From: Methylobacterium planeticum
Lineage (GTDB): Bacteria > Pseudomonadota > Alphaproteobacteria > Rhizobiales > Beijerinckiaceae
NCBI RefSeq assembly: GCF_008806345.1
Contig: NZ_VZZJ01000005.1
Coordinates: 124,001-188,000, forward strand
DNA: 64,000 nucleotides
Direction: 5' to 3'
Shown here piece by piece: positions 50,873 to 59,989 of this stretch (within the stretch, counting starts at the first letter, position 1; each line of letters opens with the position of its first letter). Both the position numbers and the translations under genes were made by a program. The notes under the pieces are model-generated. The model did not search any database. It saw only the letters and a list, made by a program, of their open reading frames with translations, and was not told the DNA's origin.

Positions 50873-51736
50873 TCAGGCGGCGCGCAGGGGCTTCCTCAGG
50901 GGCTCGAACACCACGGCGTAGTGCTGGGCGCACCAGCGCTTGCCCGTGACGACCCGGCAGCCGCAGACGCGCTTGCCCTCGATCGAGACCGGCTCGTGAT
51001 CCGACCAGAGCGGGAACACGCAATCGAGGAGGCCGGCCTTCATGAAGGGCATGCCCTCGCCCCCGTCGGCGGCGATCAGCGGCCGGCGCGACAGCGGGGT
51101 CGGCGGCACCACGCCGCCGGGCAGCGCCGGGGGCAGGGGACCGGCGGCGGGGCTCGCGGGCAAGGGGCTCGCGGGCAGAGGGCTTGCGGGCAAAGGGCTT
51201 GCGGGCAAAGGGCTTGCGAGGATGAGGCTCGGGGCGAGGGCGGCCGGGGGCGGCGCGACGACGATGGGCCGCGGCGCCGGCGCGGGCCTCGCGGCGGCGG
51301 GCTCGGGCGCGGGCGCCGCGGGCTTCGGGGCGGGTGCCTTCGCGACGGGCGCGGGCGCCGGGCCCTTCGCCGCCGCGTTGCCGAAGCCCGGCCGGAACGC
51401 CGGAGGCTTGGCAGACAGAGGCTTGGCAGACAGGGGTTTGGCGGCCAGAGGCTTGGCAGACATGGACTTGGCGGCCGGCACCCGGGCGGGCTGGACCTTG
51501 GCCGGCGCCGCCTTCTCGGCCCTGGCCGCGGGCTCGGGCTTCGCCGCCGGCTTGGGGGGCAGCGGCTTGGCGGCCAGGGGCTTGGCGGGCAGCGTCAGGG
51601 CGGCCTGCGCCACCCGGCGGATCACGTCCTCCGGGCTGGTGCCGACCGCTTCGGCGATCGCCGCGGGATCGCTGCCGGCGACCCACATGGCGACCGCCGC
51701 CCTGGTCGCCTCCTCCGTCCACAACGCATCTTTCAT
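50873..51736 (-). CDS. GcrA-like cell-cycle regulator with repeat-expanded linker
   Basis: 287 aa from an ATG at 51736. The N-terminal ~55 residues are a GcrA-type HTH (LWTEEATRAAVAMWVAGSDP, then AVGTSPEDVIRRVAQ). The C-terminal ~55 hold the GcrA Cys/His end (DCVFPLWSDHE, RVCGCRVVTGKRWCAQHYAV), used to contact sigma-70. Between them ~170 residues are low complexity: AKPLS/AAKPL pentamers and SPLPA pentamers encoded by two 15-bp minisatellites, then PAPAP stretches. Caulobacter GcrA is ~170 aa, so the linker accounts for the excess. GcrA activates transcription from GANTC-methylated promoters. This may be a paralogue rather than the main gcrA because its motifs are divergent. Confidence 0.7.
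   Translation of the reverse strand: MKDALWTEEATRAAVAMWVAGSDPAAIAEAVGTSPEDVIRRVAQAALTLPAKPLAAKPLPPKPAAKPEPAARAEKAAPAKVQPARVPAAKSMSAKPLAAKPLSAKPLSAKPPAFRPGFGNAAAKGPAPAPVAKAPAPKPAAPAPEPAAARPAPAPRPIVVAPPPAALAPSLILASPLPASPLPASPLPASPLPASPAAGPLPPALPGGVVPPTPLSRRPLIAADGGEGMPFMKAGLLDCVFPLWSDHEPVSIEGKRVCGCRVVTGKRWCAQHYAVVFEPLRKPLRAA
51150..51224 (-). repeat. 15-bp coding minisatellite (SPLPA), 4 units plus partial
   Basis: Four units of gggctcgcgggcaag type and a degenerate fifth, in frame inside the GcrA-like gene. Confidence 0.9.
51404..51478 (-). repeat. 15-bp coding minisatellite (AKPLS), 5 units
   Basis: Five units of aggcttggcagacag type, in frame inside the GcrA-like gene. They encode Lys/Pro/Leu pentamers. 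Confidence 0.9.
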
Positions 51737-52148
51737 CCGCTCGGGGCCTTGGTCCTCTGTGATTCGGGAGGCGCCGTATAAGCCCTTGTGGCCGGCAAAG
51801 TCTCCCGCGTTGCGCACATGGGTCCGCCGCGAGGAAACCTTGTTGACCGGCCTTGCGGACGCCGCGAATCCCCCCGGACCCTCGGCATCGCGCAGGGAGG
51901 CGCGGGCGCCGGCGCCGGTCGAACCGGCAGCGCTCGATCCGCGCGGCCGATGCCTGATTTCCGCCAAAGACCTGCGCGAAATCCCCGCCGCCGGACCGGG
52001 CACCCGTGCGCGCCGTTCAGGCAATATCCAGCTTTCCTGATCACATTGGATGCATGATTCGCTCGCGATCTCCGCGGGCGCCTCGCCCGGCCGGCACGTC
52101 CCGCCGCCCCGGTCCCCGGATCGAGCCCAGCCGACCTTGACGACGCGC

Positions 52149-54833
52149 ATGCCGACGAGCTCCGAATCCCTGCCCCTCCGGGAGGGCGACCTGCCGCGGA
52201 CCGGCCCGGGCCATCCCGGGCTGCGGGCCCGGCTGAAGCGCGCGATCGCCCCGATGGCGGGGCTCTGCGTCACCCTGCTGGCCCTCGCGGTGATCCACCG
52301 GACCCTCGGCAGCGTCACCCTGGAGGCGGTCTCGGGGGCGCTGGCGCAGATCCCCGCCGCGGCCCTCGGCCTCGCCCTCGCCTTCACCCTCGTGAGCTTC
52401 GCGGCGATCGGCCTCTACGACCTCGTGGCCGTCGAGACCGTGGCGCCGGGCCGCCTGCCCCGCCCCCTCGCGGCCGCCACGGGGGCCGCCGGCTACGCCG
52501 TCTCGAACGCCCTCGGCTTCCCGCTCCTGACGCAGGCGGCCCTGCGCTACCGCCTCTACGGCCCCCGCGCGGTCGCCATCGCGGATGTCGGCCGGGTGCT
52601 CGGCGCCTCGTGGTTCGCCCTCCTCGTCTCCCTCGTCACCATGACTGCGCTGGCGCTCCTCGTCGGGCCGCCGAACCTGCCCGGGCTGCCGGGGCTGCAC
52701 CCGGTCCTGCACAGGGCCGCGGGCGCCACGATCCTCAGCCTCGTGATCGGCCTCGTGGCCTGGCTCGGGGCGCGCGAGCGCGTGCTCCGCCTCGGCCGCG
52801 CCAGCCTGCGCCTGCCCACCACCCGGGCGGCCCTCGTCCAGATCGGGGCCGGAATCGTCGACCTCACGGCGGCGGCCGCGACCCTCTACGTGCTCCTGCC
52901 GGCGGACGCGGTCGGGAGCTTCCCGGCCTTCGCGCTGATCTACGTGGCGGCCACCGTGGTCGGCATCGCCAGCCACGCCCCGGGGGGCCTCGGCGCCTTC
53001 GAGGCGACCCTGATCGCGAGCCTCGGCGTCACCGGCCGGGCCGACGTGATCGGGGGCCTCCTCGCCTACCGGATCGTCTACACGCTGCTGCCCTTCGGGG
53101 CGGCGCTCCTCGGCCTCGCCCTCGTCGAGGGCCTGCGCCGCCGGGCCCTGGTCGCCGCGCCCGCCCGGGCCCTCGGCCGCTTCCTCGAGCCGATGGTGCC
53201 CCGCGCCGCCGCCGGCATCGCGCTGACGGGGGGCCTCGTGCTCCTCGCCTCCGGCGCCACCCGGGACCTCGCGACCCGGATCGAGATCCTGTCGCAGGTG
53301 GTGCCGCTGCCCTTCGTGGAGGCCTCCCACTTCGCCGCGAGCCTCGTCGGCCTCGCCCTGCTGGTCCTGGCCCGCGGCCTCAACCGCCGCCTCGCCCGGG
53401 CCTGGCGCTACGCCCTGACCCTGCTCGTCCTCGGCGCCGCCTTCTCCCTCGGCAAGGGCCTCGACTGGGAGGAGGCGCTCCTCCTCGGGACCCTGGCGGC
53501 GCTCCTGGCGGTGTTCCGCGCCTCGTTCTACCGCTGCCCGCAGGTGAACCCCTTCCTCGGCCGCTCGCTCTCGGCCCATTCCCTGGCGGCCCGCTCGGTC
53601 TCGGTGGCGAGCCTGGCCTGGCGCCCGACCGGGCTCGCGGGGGCGGCCGCCCTGGTGGCGGCCGCGATCGGGCTCGGCTTCGTCCTCTGGCGCCACTGCG
53701 CCGACGCGGACGCGCTCTGGTGGCAGGTCGCCTGGGACGGGGACGCCCCGAGCCTCCTGCGCGCCTCCTTCGCCCTGATGGCGGGCGTGGCCGCGATCGG
53801 CTTCGACAGCGCGGTCAACCGGCGCGGCCTCGCGGCCGGGGCGGAGGCCGGGATCCCGCCGGCGGTGCGCGCGGCCGTGGCCCGGGCGCCCGGCGCCGCC
53901 GCTTCGCTGGCGCTCCTCGGCGACAAGCAGTTCATCACCTCCGCCGACGGGCAGGGCTTCGTCATGTATGCCCGCGCCGGCCGCAGCCTCGTGGCGCTCG
54001 GCGAGCCGGTCGGCCCGGAAAGCCGCGCGGCCGAGCTCGCCTGGGCCTTCCGGGAGCACGCCGACCGGGCCGCCGCGCGCCCGGTCTTCTACGGGGTCGG
54101 CCCCGAGAACCTGCCCCTCTTCCTCGACATGGGGCTCGCCGCCCTCAAGCTCGGCGAGGTCGCCCGCGTGCCCCTCGCGGCGTTCTCCCTGAAGGGCCCG
54201 GCCCGCCACGACCTGCGCTACGGCGCCCGCCGGGCCGAGAAGGAGGGGCTGACCTTCGCAATCCTGCCCCGGTCCGCGGTGCCGGAGGCGATGCCGGAGC
54301 TGCGCGCCGTCTCGGATGCCTGGCTGGCGCTGAAATCGGGCAGCGAGAAGCGCTTCTCCCTCGGCGTCTTCGACCCGGCCTACCTCGCCGAGTTCGACCT
54401 CGCGGTGATGCGCAAGGCCGGCCGCATCGTCGCCTTCGCCAATCTCTGGCGCGGGGCCGACCGGCACGAGATGGCGATCGACCTGATCCGCTACACCCCC
54501 GACGCCTCGCGGGTGATCATGGACGCGCTGTTCGCCAACCTCCTGCTCGCCGCCAAGGCGGAGGGCTACCGCTGGTTCAACCTCGGGGCCGCGCCCCTGT
54601 CGGGCCTCGACGACCGCCGGCTGGCCTCGCGCTGGAACCGCTTCGGCGCCTTCCTGTACCGGCGCGGGGCCGACCTCTACAGCTTCGACGGGCTGCGGGC
54701 CTTCAAGCAGAAGTTCGATCCGGTCTGGACGCCCTATTACCTGATCTGCCCCGGCGGCCTCGGCACCCCGAAGGCGCTCCTCGACGTCGCGACCCTGGTC
54801 AACGGCTCGCCGCTGGGGCTGATCCGGCGATGA
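52149..54833 (+). CDS. mprF: Lysyl-phosphatidylglycerol synthase/flippase MprF (LpiA)
   Basis: 894 aa from ATG 52149; an earlier in-frame ATG at 52050 is possible. The N-terminal ~530 residues are the flippase with about 12 membrane helices (SHAPGGLGAFEATLIASLGV is the family signature region). The C-terminal ~300 residues are the DUF2156 GNAT-like transferase (FYGVGPENLPLFLDMGLAAL, RWFNLGAAPLSGL) that uses lysyl-tRNA to acylate phosphatidylglycerol. The product lowers membrane charge and gives resistance to cationic peptides and acid. Downstream acvB overlaps (ATGA). The 51737-52148 spacer holds no gene but should carry the operon promoter. Confidence 0.93.
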   Translation: MPTSSESLPLREGDLPRTGPGHPGLRARLKRAIAPMAGLCVTLLALAVIHRTLGSVTLEAVSGALAQIPAAALGLALAFTLVSFAAIGLYDLVAVETVAPGRLPRPLAAATGAAGYAVSNALGFPLLTQAALRYRLYGPRAVAIADVGRVLGASWFALLVSLVTMTALALLVGPPNLPGLPGLHPVLHRAAGATILSLVIGLVAWLGARERVLRLGRASLRLPTTRAALVQIGAGIVDLTAAAATLYVLLPADAVGSFPAFALIYVAATVVGIASHAPGGLGAFEATLIASLGVTGRADVIGGLLAYRIVYTLLPFGAALLGLALVEGLRRRALVAAPARALGRFLEPMVPRAAAGIALTGGLVLLASGATRDLATRIEILSQVVPLPFVEASHFAASLVGLALLVLARGLNRRLARAWRYALTLLVLGAAFSLGKGLDWEEALLLGTLAALLAVFRASFYRCPQVNPFLGRSLSAHSLAARSVSVASLAWRPTGLAGAAALVAAAIGLGFVLWRHCADADALWWQVAWDGDAPSLLRASFALMAGVAAIGFDSAVNRRGLAAGAEAGIPPAVRAAVARAPGAAASLALLGDKQFITSADGQGFVMYARAGRSLVALGEPVGPESRAAELAWAFREHADRAAARPVFYGVGPENLPLFLDMGLAALKLGEVARVPLAAFSLKGPARHDLRYGARRAEKEGLTFAILPRSAVPEAMPELRAVSDAWLALKSGSEKRFSLGVFDPAYLAEFDLAVMRKAGRIVAFANLWRGADRHEMAIDLIRYTPDASRVIMDALFANLLLAAKAEGYRWFNLGAAPLSGLDDRRLASRWNRFGAFLYRRGADLYSFDGLRAFKQKFDPVWTPYYLICPGGLGTPKALLDVATLVNGSPLGLIRR

Positions 54834-56326
54834 TCCCCGGGGGCGGGCCGCCGCGGATCCGGCTGATCCTCGGCCTCGGGGCGGTGGCCGCCGCCGGCCT
54901 CGCCCTGCTCCTGGCCTCGCGCCCGCCCGCGCCGACCCACATCGCTGCCGCCAACCCGGTCCGGGTCGCCTCGGCGCATTTCCGGGACGTGCCGGTGGCG
55001 ATGCCGGCCGGCGCCCCCGTCGGCCTCGCCATGCTGGTGACGGGCCGGGACGCCCCCGAGGGCCGGGACGCCCCCGAGGGACGGGGGGAGGCCCTGGCGC
55101 GGGCGCTGCTCCGGCGCGGCCTGATGGTGCTCCGCCTGGATCCCGAGACCTGGCGCGCCGGGCTCGACCGCGATGCCGGCCCCTGCATCCGCCCGATGTC
55201 GGATGTCGAGGACCTCTCGAAGGAGACCCAGCGGGCCCTCAAGGCGAGCCGCTACTTCCACCCGGTGCTGATCGGCACGGGGGAGGGCGGCGCCCTGGTC
55301 CACGCCGTCATGGGCCAGGCGCTGGCCGCCACCGTGGCGGGGGGCGTCGCCCTCGACCCGGCGGAGACCCTGGAGACCGCCCGGCCGACCTGCGACGGCG
55401 CCCCGGCGGTGCCCGCCCCCGCGGGCGGCTTCCGCTACGACCGCGCCGCGCCCCTCCAGGCCGCGATGGTGTTCGTCACGGGCGACGTCCCCGCGGCGCC
55501 GGCCGCCCGGCCGGTCCCCGGCGGGGCGCCCCGTGAGACGCCCCTTGGGACGCCCCTTGGGACGCCCCGTGAGACGCCCCGTGAGACGCCCCCTGGGACG
55601 CCCGGGGCCCGGCGCGGCACCCTGGTTCCCGAGACCATCCGGGTGGCCGAGGACGAGGCCCGGCTGCAGCGGGCGGTCGACGCCGCGGCGGCCCTCGCGG
55701 CGCAGGATGCGGGCACCGGCGCGCTGCCCCTGGTGGACCACCCGGCCGCGGGCACGCCCCGGGCGCTGGCGGTGTTCTTCTCGGGCGACGGGGGCTGGCG
55801 CGACATCGACAAGACCATCGGCGAGTGGCTGGCCCGCCAGGGCGTGCACGTCGTGGGCGTCGACGCCCTGCGCTACTTCTGGTCCGACAAGAGTCCGCAG
55901 ACGGTGGCGGCCGACACCACCGCGATCGTGCGCGCGGCCGATCCGGGCGGCCGGCTGCCGGTGCTGGTGCTCGGCTACTCCTTCGGGGCCGACGTCTTCC
56001 CCTTCGCCTGGCCCCATCTCGGCCGCGACCTGCAGAACCGGATCGGCCTCGTGGCCCTGCTCGGGCCCGGCCGCACCACGGGCTTCAGCGTCTCGGTCAA
56101 GGGCTGGCTCGGCCTCGGGGGCGCGCACGCGGTGGTGCCGCAGATCGCCGCGATGCCCGCCGAGAAGGTGCTCTGCCTCTACGGCTCGGCCGAGAAGGAG
56201 CCGGGCTGCACCGACGCCGCCCTCGACGCCGTGCGCCGCCTGCGCCTGGAGGGCGGCCACCATTTCGACGGCGATTACCCGGGCATCGCCCGGCGCATCC
56301 TCGAGGCGGCCAGGCTGCCGGGCTGA
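54830..56326 (+). CDS. acvB: AcvB/VirJ-like periplasmic lysyl-phosphatidylglycerol hydrolase
   Basis: 498 aa; ATG overlaps the mprF stop. N-terminal membrane signal (LILGLGAVAAAGLALLLA). A first VirJ-like half (LIGTGEGGALVHAVMG) is followed by a disordered linker made of 12-bp repeats (GTPRETP units, residues ~230-260), then the AcvB catalytic half: FFSGDGGWRDIDKTIGEWL, VVGVDALRYFWSDKSP and the nucleophile elbow GYSFGAD, with H in GGHHFDGDY. In Agrobacterium, AcvB cuts lysyl-PG made by LpiA/MprF, so the pair controls its level. The fusion of two hydrolase-like halves is normal for AcvB. Confidence 0.93.
   Translation: MIPGGGPPRIRLILGLGAVAAAGLALLLASRPPAPTHIAAANPVRVASAHFRDVPVAMPAGAPVGLAMLVTGRDAPEGRDAPEGRGEALARALLRRGLMVLRLDPETWRAGLDRDAGPCIRPMSDVEDLSKETQRALKASRYFHPVLIGTGEGGALVHAVMGQALAATVAGGVALDPAETLETARPTCDGAPAVPAPAGGFRYDRAAPLQAAMVFVTGDVPAAPAARPVPGGAPRETPLGTPLGTPRETPRETPPGTPGARRGTLVPETIRVAEDEARLQRAVDAAAALAAQDAGTGALPLVDHPAAGTPRALAVFFSGDGGWRDIDKTIGEWLARQGVHVVGVDALRYFWSDKSPQTVAADTTAIVRAADPGGRLPVLVLGYSFGADVFPFAWPHLGRDLQNRIGLVALLGPGRTTGFSVSVKGWLGLGGAHAVVPQIAAMPAEKVLCLYGSAEKEPGCTDAALDAVRRLRLEGGHHFDGDYPGIARRILEAARLPG
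55529..55600 (+). repeat. 12-bp coding minisatellite, 6 units
   Basis: Six 12-bp units in two versions (ccccgtgagacg and ccccttgggacg) in frame within acvB. They lengthen the linker between the two domains. Confidence 0.9.
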
Positions 56327-56333
56327 CGCGCCC

Positions 56334-56570
56334 TCAGCCGTTCAGCAAGGCCTGGAGGGTGTTCGAGAGGGCCGCGAAGCTGCCGAAGCGCTCGGCGAAA
56401 TCCGGATCGAAATAGGCGACCCGCGCCGTCAGGATCCCGACCACGAGCAGCCAGAACAGGGCGGTGCCGGCCCGCATCAGCCCGGCCGAGCCCGCCGCGG
56501 GCGCCACGGCCTCGCCGCGCGGGGCCTGGGCCACCGGCTCGCCGAAGGGGTCGAAATGGGTCTCGGACAT
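56334..56570 (-). CDS. Small membrane protein, hypothetical
   Basis: 78 aa from an ATG at 56570. An acidic N-terminus (SETHFDPFGEPVAQAP), one membrane helix (AGTALFWLLVVGILTARVAY) and a C-terminal amphipathic part. No known family. Convergent with acvB, 7 bp apart. Confidence 0.6.
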   Translation of the reverse strand: MSETHFDPFGEPVAQAPRGEAVAPAAGSAGLMRAGTALFWLLVVGILTARVAYFDPDFAERFGSFAALSNTLQALLNG

Positions 56571-56823
56571 GATCGGGGCCGTACATTCGGGGTCGTCCAC
56601 TCATGTCGTGGAGCGACCCCCCAAAGCAATGGATGGCTTTCGGCGTTTTTCCTCAGGAACTTGGACGAATCTTCCAACGCTACACGGCAAGTAGAGAAGT
56701 TCCTCCTCTAGGCCGGAGCAAGGGCGCGCGCCGTGCCGGGGCTGGGGTCCGGATCCGCCGCGTGCCCTCGCCCGTCCGGAGTGATGTGTGGTTCCGTGGT
56801 CGGCGCGGGCAGCACGACGCGCC

Positions 56824-56935
56824 CCCTCTCCCGTCCGGGAGAGGGTTGGGGTGAGGGAGGCGCCTTGTCCGGAGGGGTCGCACCCCTCACCCGGTGCGCG
56901 TGCCGCGCATTCGACCTCTCCCGGACGGGAGAGGT
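56824..56935 (+). repeat. Pair of perfect inverted repeats (ctctcccg...cgggagag)
   Basis: Two palindromes, 56824-56845 (ccctctcccg-tc-cgggagaggg) and 56914-56935 (acctctcccg-ga-cgggagaggt), with gaggg/ccctcac flanks that also pair with each other. The block is typical of REP-like dispersed repeats and sits in the gene-free 56571-57107 spacer. Confidence 0.75.
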
Positions 56936-57107
56936 GGGGCGCACCGTCCGCGTCACGGCGTTCCGGGTCGCCATTGCGCACCCGGGATGGCGCCGCGGCT
57001 GGCGGAGCCGGCGCGGGGGGCGCGATGCCGTCTTCCGGACCGGCGAGACGAGGCGCCCTCGGCGGCATGGATCCCGGAGGGCCGGGGCGGATTGGAGCAG
57101 GGGGCCT

Positions 57108-57146
57108 CAGCAACGGACCTCAGCAACGGACTTCAGCAACGGACCT
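57108..57146 (+). repeat. 13-bp tandem repeat before small membrane gene
   Basis: Three copies of cagcaacggacct (one base change) ending 5 nt before an ATG. The repeat occupies the ribosome-site position of the next gene. Confidence 0.85.
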
Positions 57147-57150
57147 GGCC

Positions 57151-57369
57151 ATGACTGGATTTCGCTGGATCGCGCTCCTCGCGGTCGCCCTCCTGATCAC
57201 CGTCGCGGTGGCGGTGCTGGCGCTGCGCGCCACCGGCCAGTTCCGGACTGCCGGGGAGGACGCGGCGGGTAAGCCCGCGATCCCCGCCTGCGACCCGGTC
57301 GGCTACGACAAGGGCCCGCGCCCGGCCGAGTGCCCCCAGGCCGCGCCGCCGACGGCGCGCACGCCCTGA
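57151..57369 (+). CDS. Small membrane-anchored hypothetical protein
   Basis: 72 aa. Starts with a membrane anchor (FRWIALLAVALLITVAVAVL), then a soluble end with two Cys (IPACDPVGYDKGPRPAECPQ). No lipobox. GC3-biased. The upstream 13-bp repeat gives no clear Shine-Dalgarno, so translation may be weak. Not recognised. Confidence 0.5.
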   Translation: MTGFRWIALLAVALLITVAVAVLALRATGQFRTAGEDAAGKPAIPACDPVGYDKGPRPAECPQAAPPTARTP

Positions 57370-57370
57370 C

Positions 57371-57510
57371 GCGGGCTCGGATCGCGCGCCCGTCGCGAAC
57401 TCGGATCGCGAGCCCGTGCGGGCTCGGATCGCGCGCCCGTCGCGAACTCGGATCCCGAACCCCTGCGGACTCGGATCGCGCGCCCGTGCGGGCTCAGATC
57501 CCGAGCCCGC
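57371..57510 (+). repeat. 23/24-bp tandem repeat overlapping the glpF 3' end
   Basis: Six units alternating 23 and 24 bp (gcgggctcggatcgcgcgcccgt / cgcgaactcggatc... types). The last unit contains the final codons and stop of glpF, so the array looks like serial duplication of the gene end. Confidence 0.85.
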
Positions 57511-58237
57511 GCACCACGAGGGCGGCCACCGCGGCGCCGACCGCCGGCCCGGCGACCGGGATCAGGGCGTAGCCCCAGTCCGAATCGCCCTTGCCGGCGA
57601 TCGGCAGCACCGCGTGGGCGAGGCGGGGGCCGAGGTCGCGGGCGGGGTTGATGGCGTAGCCGGTGGTGCCGCCGAGCGACAATCCGATGCCCCAGACCAC
57701 CATGCCGACGAGGTAGGGGGCGAGCCCGGTCGGGATGCTGCCCGCCGCGCCCACCGCCTTCGACAGGAGGGCGCTGATGATCAGGATCAGCACGAAGGTG
57801 CCGATGATCTCGCTCATCCAGTTGTCGGGGGCCCGGCGGATCGCCGGCGCGGTGCAGAAGCAGGCCCGCTTCAGGCCCTCGTCCTCGGTGGCGCCCCAGT
57901 GGGGCAGGTAGTGCAGCCAGACCACGGTGGCGCCCAGGAACGCGCCGAGCATCTGGGCCGGCACGTAGACCGGCAGCTTCGACCAGTCGCCGGACACGAT
58001 GGCGCCGGCGAGCGTCACGGCGGGGTTGATGTGGGCGTCGGGGCTGCCGGTGGCGGTGGCCACGAAGATGCCGGCCAGCACCGCGAAGGCCCAGCCGGCC
58101 GTGATCGCGATCCAGCCCGCCCCCTCGGCCTTCGAGCCGCGCAGGAGCGCGCCCGCGACCACGCCGTTGCCCAGGATGATCAGCACCATCGTGCCGAGAA
58201 GCTCGCCCAGGAACGGGGAGGTGAAGGGGGGCGTCAT
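57494..58237 (-). CDS. glpF: Glycerol uptake facilitator (aquaglyceroporin)
   Basis: 247 aa, six membrane helices plus two half-helices. Both NPA boxes are intact: HINPAVTL and AINPARDLGPR. The Asp after the second NPAR marks a glycerol channel, not a water-only aquaporin. It lets glycerol diffuse across the inner membrane for trapping by GlpK. Last gene of the glpR-glpD-glpK-glpF operon; 154 bp separate it from glpK. Confidence 0.95.
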   Translation of the reverse strand: MTPPFTSPFLGELLGTMVLIILGNGVVAGALLRGSKAEGAGWIAITAGWAFAVLAGIFVATATGSPDAHINPAVTLAGAIVSGDWSKLPVYVPAQMLGAFLGATVVWLHYLPHWGATEDEGLKRACFCTAPAIRRAPDNWMSEIIGTFVLILIISALLSKAVGAAGSIPTGLAPYLVGMVVWGIGLSLGGTTGYAINPARDLGPRLAHAVLPIAGKGDSDWGYALIPVAGPAVGAAVAALVVRGLGI

Positions 58238-58391
58238 GGCATGTCCTCCGGTTGATCAGGGTTCTGGGTCTGGTTGCGCCGCCGCCGGCGTCGCGGGGCC
58301 CCGGGAGCGCGGGCGCGCCGCGCCTCGGGTCCGGGAGCGGGCTTTTGCGCGCGGTCCGCCCTCCCGCGAAAACCCTCCCGCGCGAAGCCTC

Positions 58392-59897
58392 TCAATCCTC
58401 CTGGACGGTCCAGTCGAAGGAGCGCTTCACGGCGCGGCCCCAGGCCGAGACGATGCGGCGGCGCTGGGCGGGGTCCATGTCGGGCTCCCAGCGCTGGTCG
58501 ACGCCCCAGTTCCGGACGAGGTCGTCGAGGCTGTTCCAGTAGCCGGTGGCGAGGCCGGCCGCGTAGGCCGCGCCGAGCGCCGTGGTCTCGGCGACCTGCG
58601 GGCGCACCACCGGCACGTCGAGGATGTCGGCCTGGAACTGCATCAGGGTGCGGTTGGCCACCATGCCGCCGTCCGAGCGCAGTTCCCGCACGGGGATGCC
58701 CGAATCCGTCTCCATCGCCTCCAGCACCTCGCGGGTCTGGAAGGCGGTGGCCTCCAGGCAGGCGCGGGCGATGTGACCCCTGTTGGCGTAGCGGGTGAGC
58801 CCGATGATCAGGCCGCGCGCGCCCTCGTTCCAGTGCGGCGCGTAGAGGCCCGAGAAGGCCGGCACGAAGTAGACGTCGCCGTTGTCCGCGACGGTGGCCG
58901 CCAGGGTCTCGACCTCGGCGCTGTCGCGGATCATCCCGAGATTGTCGCGCAGCCACTGCACCAGGGCGCCCGTGATGGCGATGGAGCCCTCGAGGGCGTA
59001 GACCGCCGGCTTGCCGTCGAGCTTGTAGCCCACCGTGGTGACGAGGCCGCAGGTCGAGGGCACGGGCGCCTCGCCGGTGTTCATCAGGGCGAAGCAGCCG
59101 GTGCCGTAGGTGTTCTTGGCCTCGCCGGGCTGGAAGCAGGTCTGGCCGAACAGGGCCGCCTGCTGGTCCCCCAGGATGCCGGCGATCGGCACGCCCGCGA
59201 AGGGCGCCTTGGTCTCGCCGTAGACCTGCGAGGAGGAGACGATCCCGGGCAGCATCGCCCGCGGGATGCCGAAGGCCGCCAGCATGCCGTCGTCCCAGGC
59301 CAGGGTGTCGAGGGCCATGAGCTGGGTGCGGCTCGCATTCGTCACGTCGGTGAGGTGGAGCCCCCCGTCCGGGCCCCCCGTGAGGTTCCAGACGAGCCAG
59401 GTGTCGATGTTGCCGAACAGGACGTCGCCGGCCTCCGCCTTCTCCCGCGCGCCCTCGACATGGTCGAGGAGCCAGCGCAGCTTGAGGCCCGAGAAGTAGC
59501 TCGCCAGCGGCAGGCCGGTGATGCCGCGGAAGCGGTCGCGCCCGCCCTCCCGGGCGAACTCGGCGACGAGGCGGTCGTTGCGAGTGTCCTGCCAGACCAG
59601 GGCGTTGTGCAGGGGCTCGCCCGTGCGCCGGTCCCAGATCAGGGTGGTCTCGCGCTGGTTGGTGATGCCGACCGACAGGAGGCTGCTCGGCTCGAGCCCG
59701 GCCTCGTCGAGCGCCTCGCGCATCACCGCCTGGGTGTTGGTCCAGATCTCGCGCGGGTCGTGCTCGACCTGGCCGGGGCGCGGGTAGATCTGCGCGTGCT
59801 CGCGCTGCTTGCACACGATGATGCGCCCCGCGCGGTCGAACACGATGAAGCGGCTGCTCGTGGTCCCCTGGTCGATGGCGCCGACATACTGGCTCAT
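58392..59897 (-). CDS. glpK: Glycerol kinase
   Basis: 501 aa, the standard length. FGGY-family signatures are present: [17 protein letters not shown] at the N-terminus (ATP site), [25 protein letters not shown], and [19 protein letters not shown] near the C-terminus. It phosphorylates glycerol to sn-glycerol 3-phosphate with ATP. Ribosome site is in the AGGGAGGGCC region before the ATG. Co-directional with glpD upstream (92 bp). Confidence 0.96.
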   Translation of the reverse strand: MSQYVGAIDQGTTSSRFIVFDRAGRIIVCKQREHAQIYPRPGQVEHDPREIWTNTQAVMREALDEAGLEPSSLLSVGITNQRETTLIWDRRTGEPLHNALVWQDTRNDRLVAEFAREGGRDRFRGITGLPLASYFSGLKLRWLLDHVEGAREKAEAGDVLFGNIDTWLVWNLTGGPDGGLHLTDVTNASRTQLMALDTLAWDDGMLAAFGIPRAMLPGIVSSSQVYGETKAPFAGVPIAGILGDQQAALFGQTCFQPGEAKNTYGTGCFALMNTGEAPVPSTCGLVTTVGYKLDGKPAVYALEGSIAITGALVQWLRDNLGMIRDSAEVETLAATVADNGDVYFVPAFSGLYAPHWNEGARGLIIGLTRYANRGHIARACLEATAFQTREVLEAMETDSGIPVRELRSDGGMVANRTLMQFQADILDVPVVRPQVAETTALGAAYAAGLATGYWNSLDDLVRNWGVDQRWEPDMDPAQRRRIVSAWGRAVKRSFDWTVQED

Positions 59898-59989
59898 AGG
59901 ACTGGCCCTCCCTGTTGAAGGCTGTGATGGGGACGGGGCCGGTCTTGGTGCCGGCTGCCCGCCGATGGTGAGGCGGCCGCGGCCGCGGC

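Noticed and set aside
48132..51722. 1196-codon minus-strand frame across the GGDEF-EAL gene
   Set aside because: Shadow frame; the plus strand has all GGDEF and EAL motifs.
52610..54829. Plus-strand frame extending acvB far upstream through mprF
   Set aside because: Out of frame with mprF and domain-free; acvB starts at the ATGA overlap at 54830.
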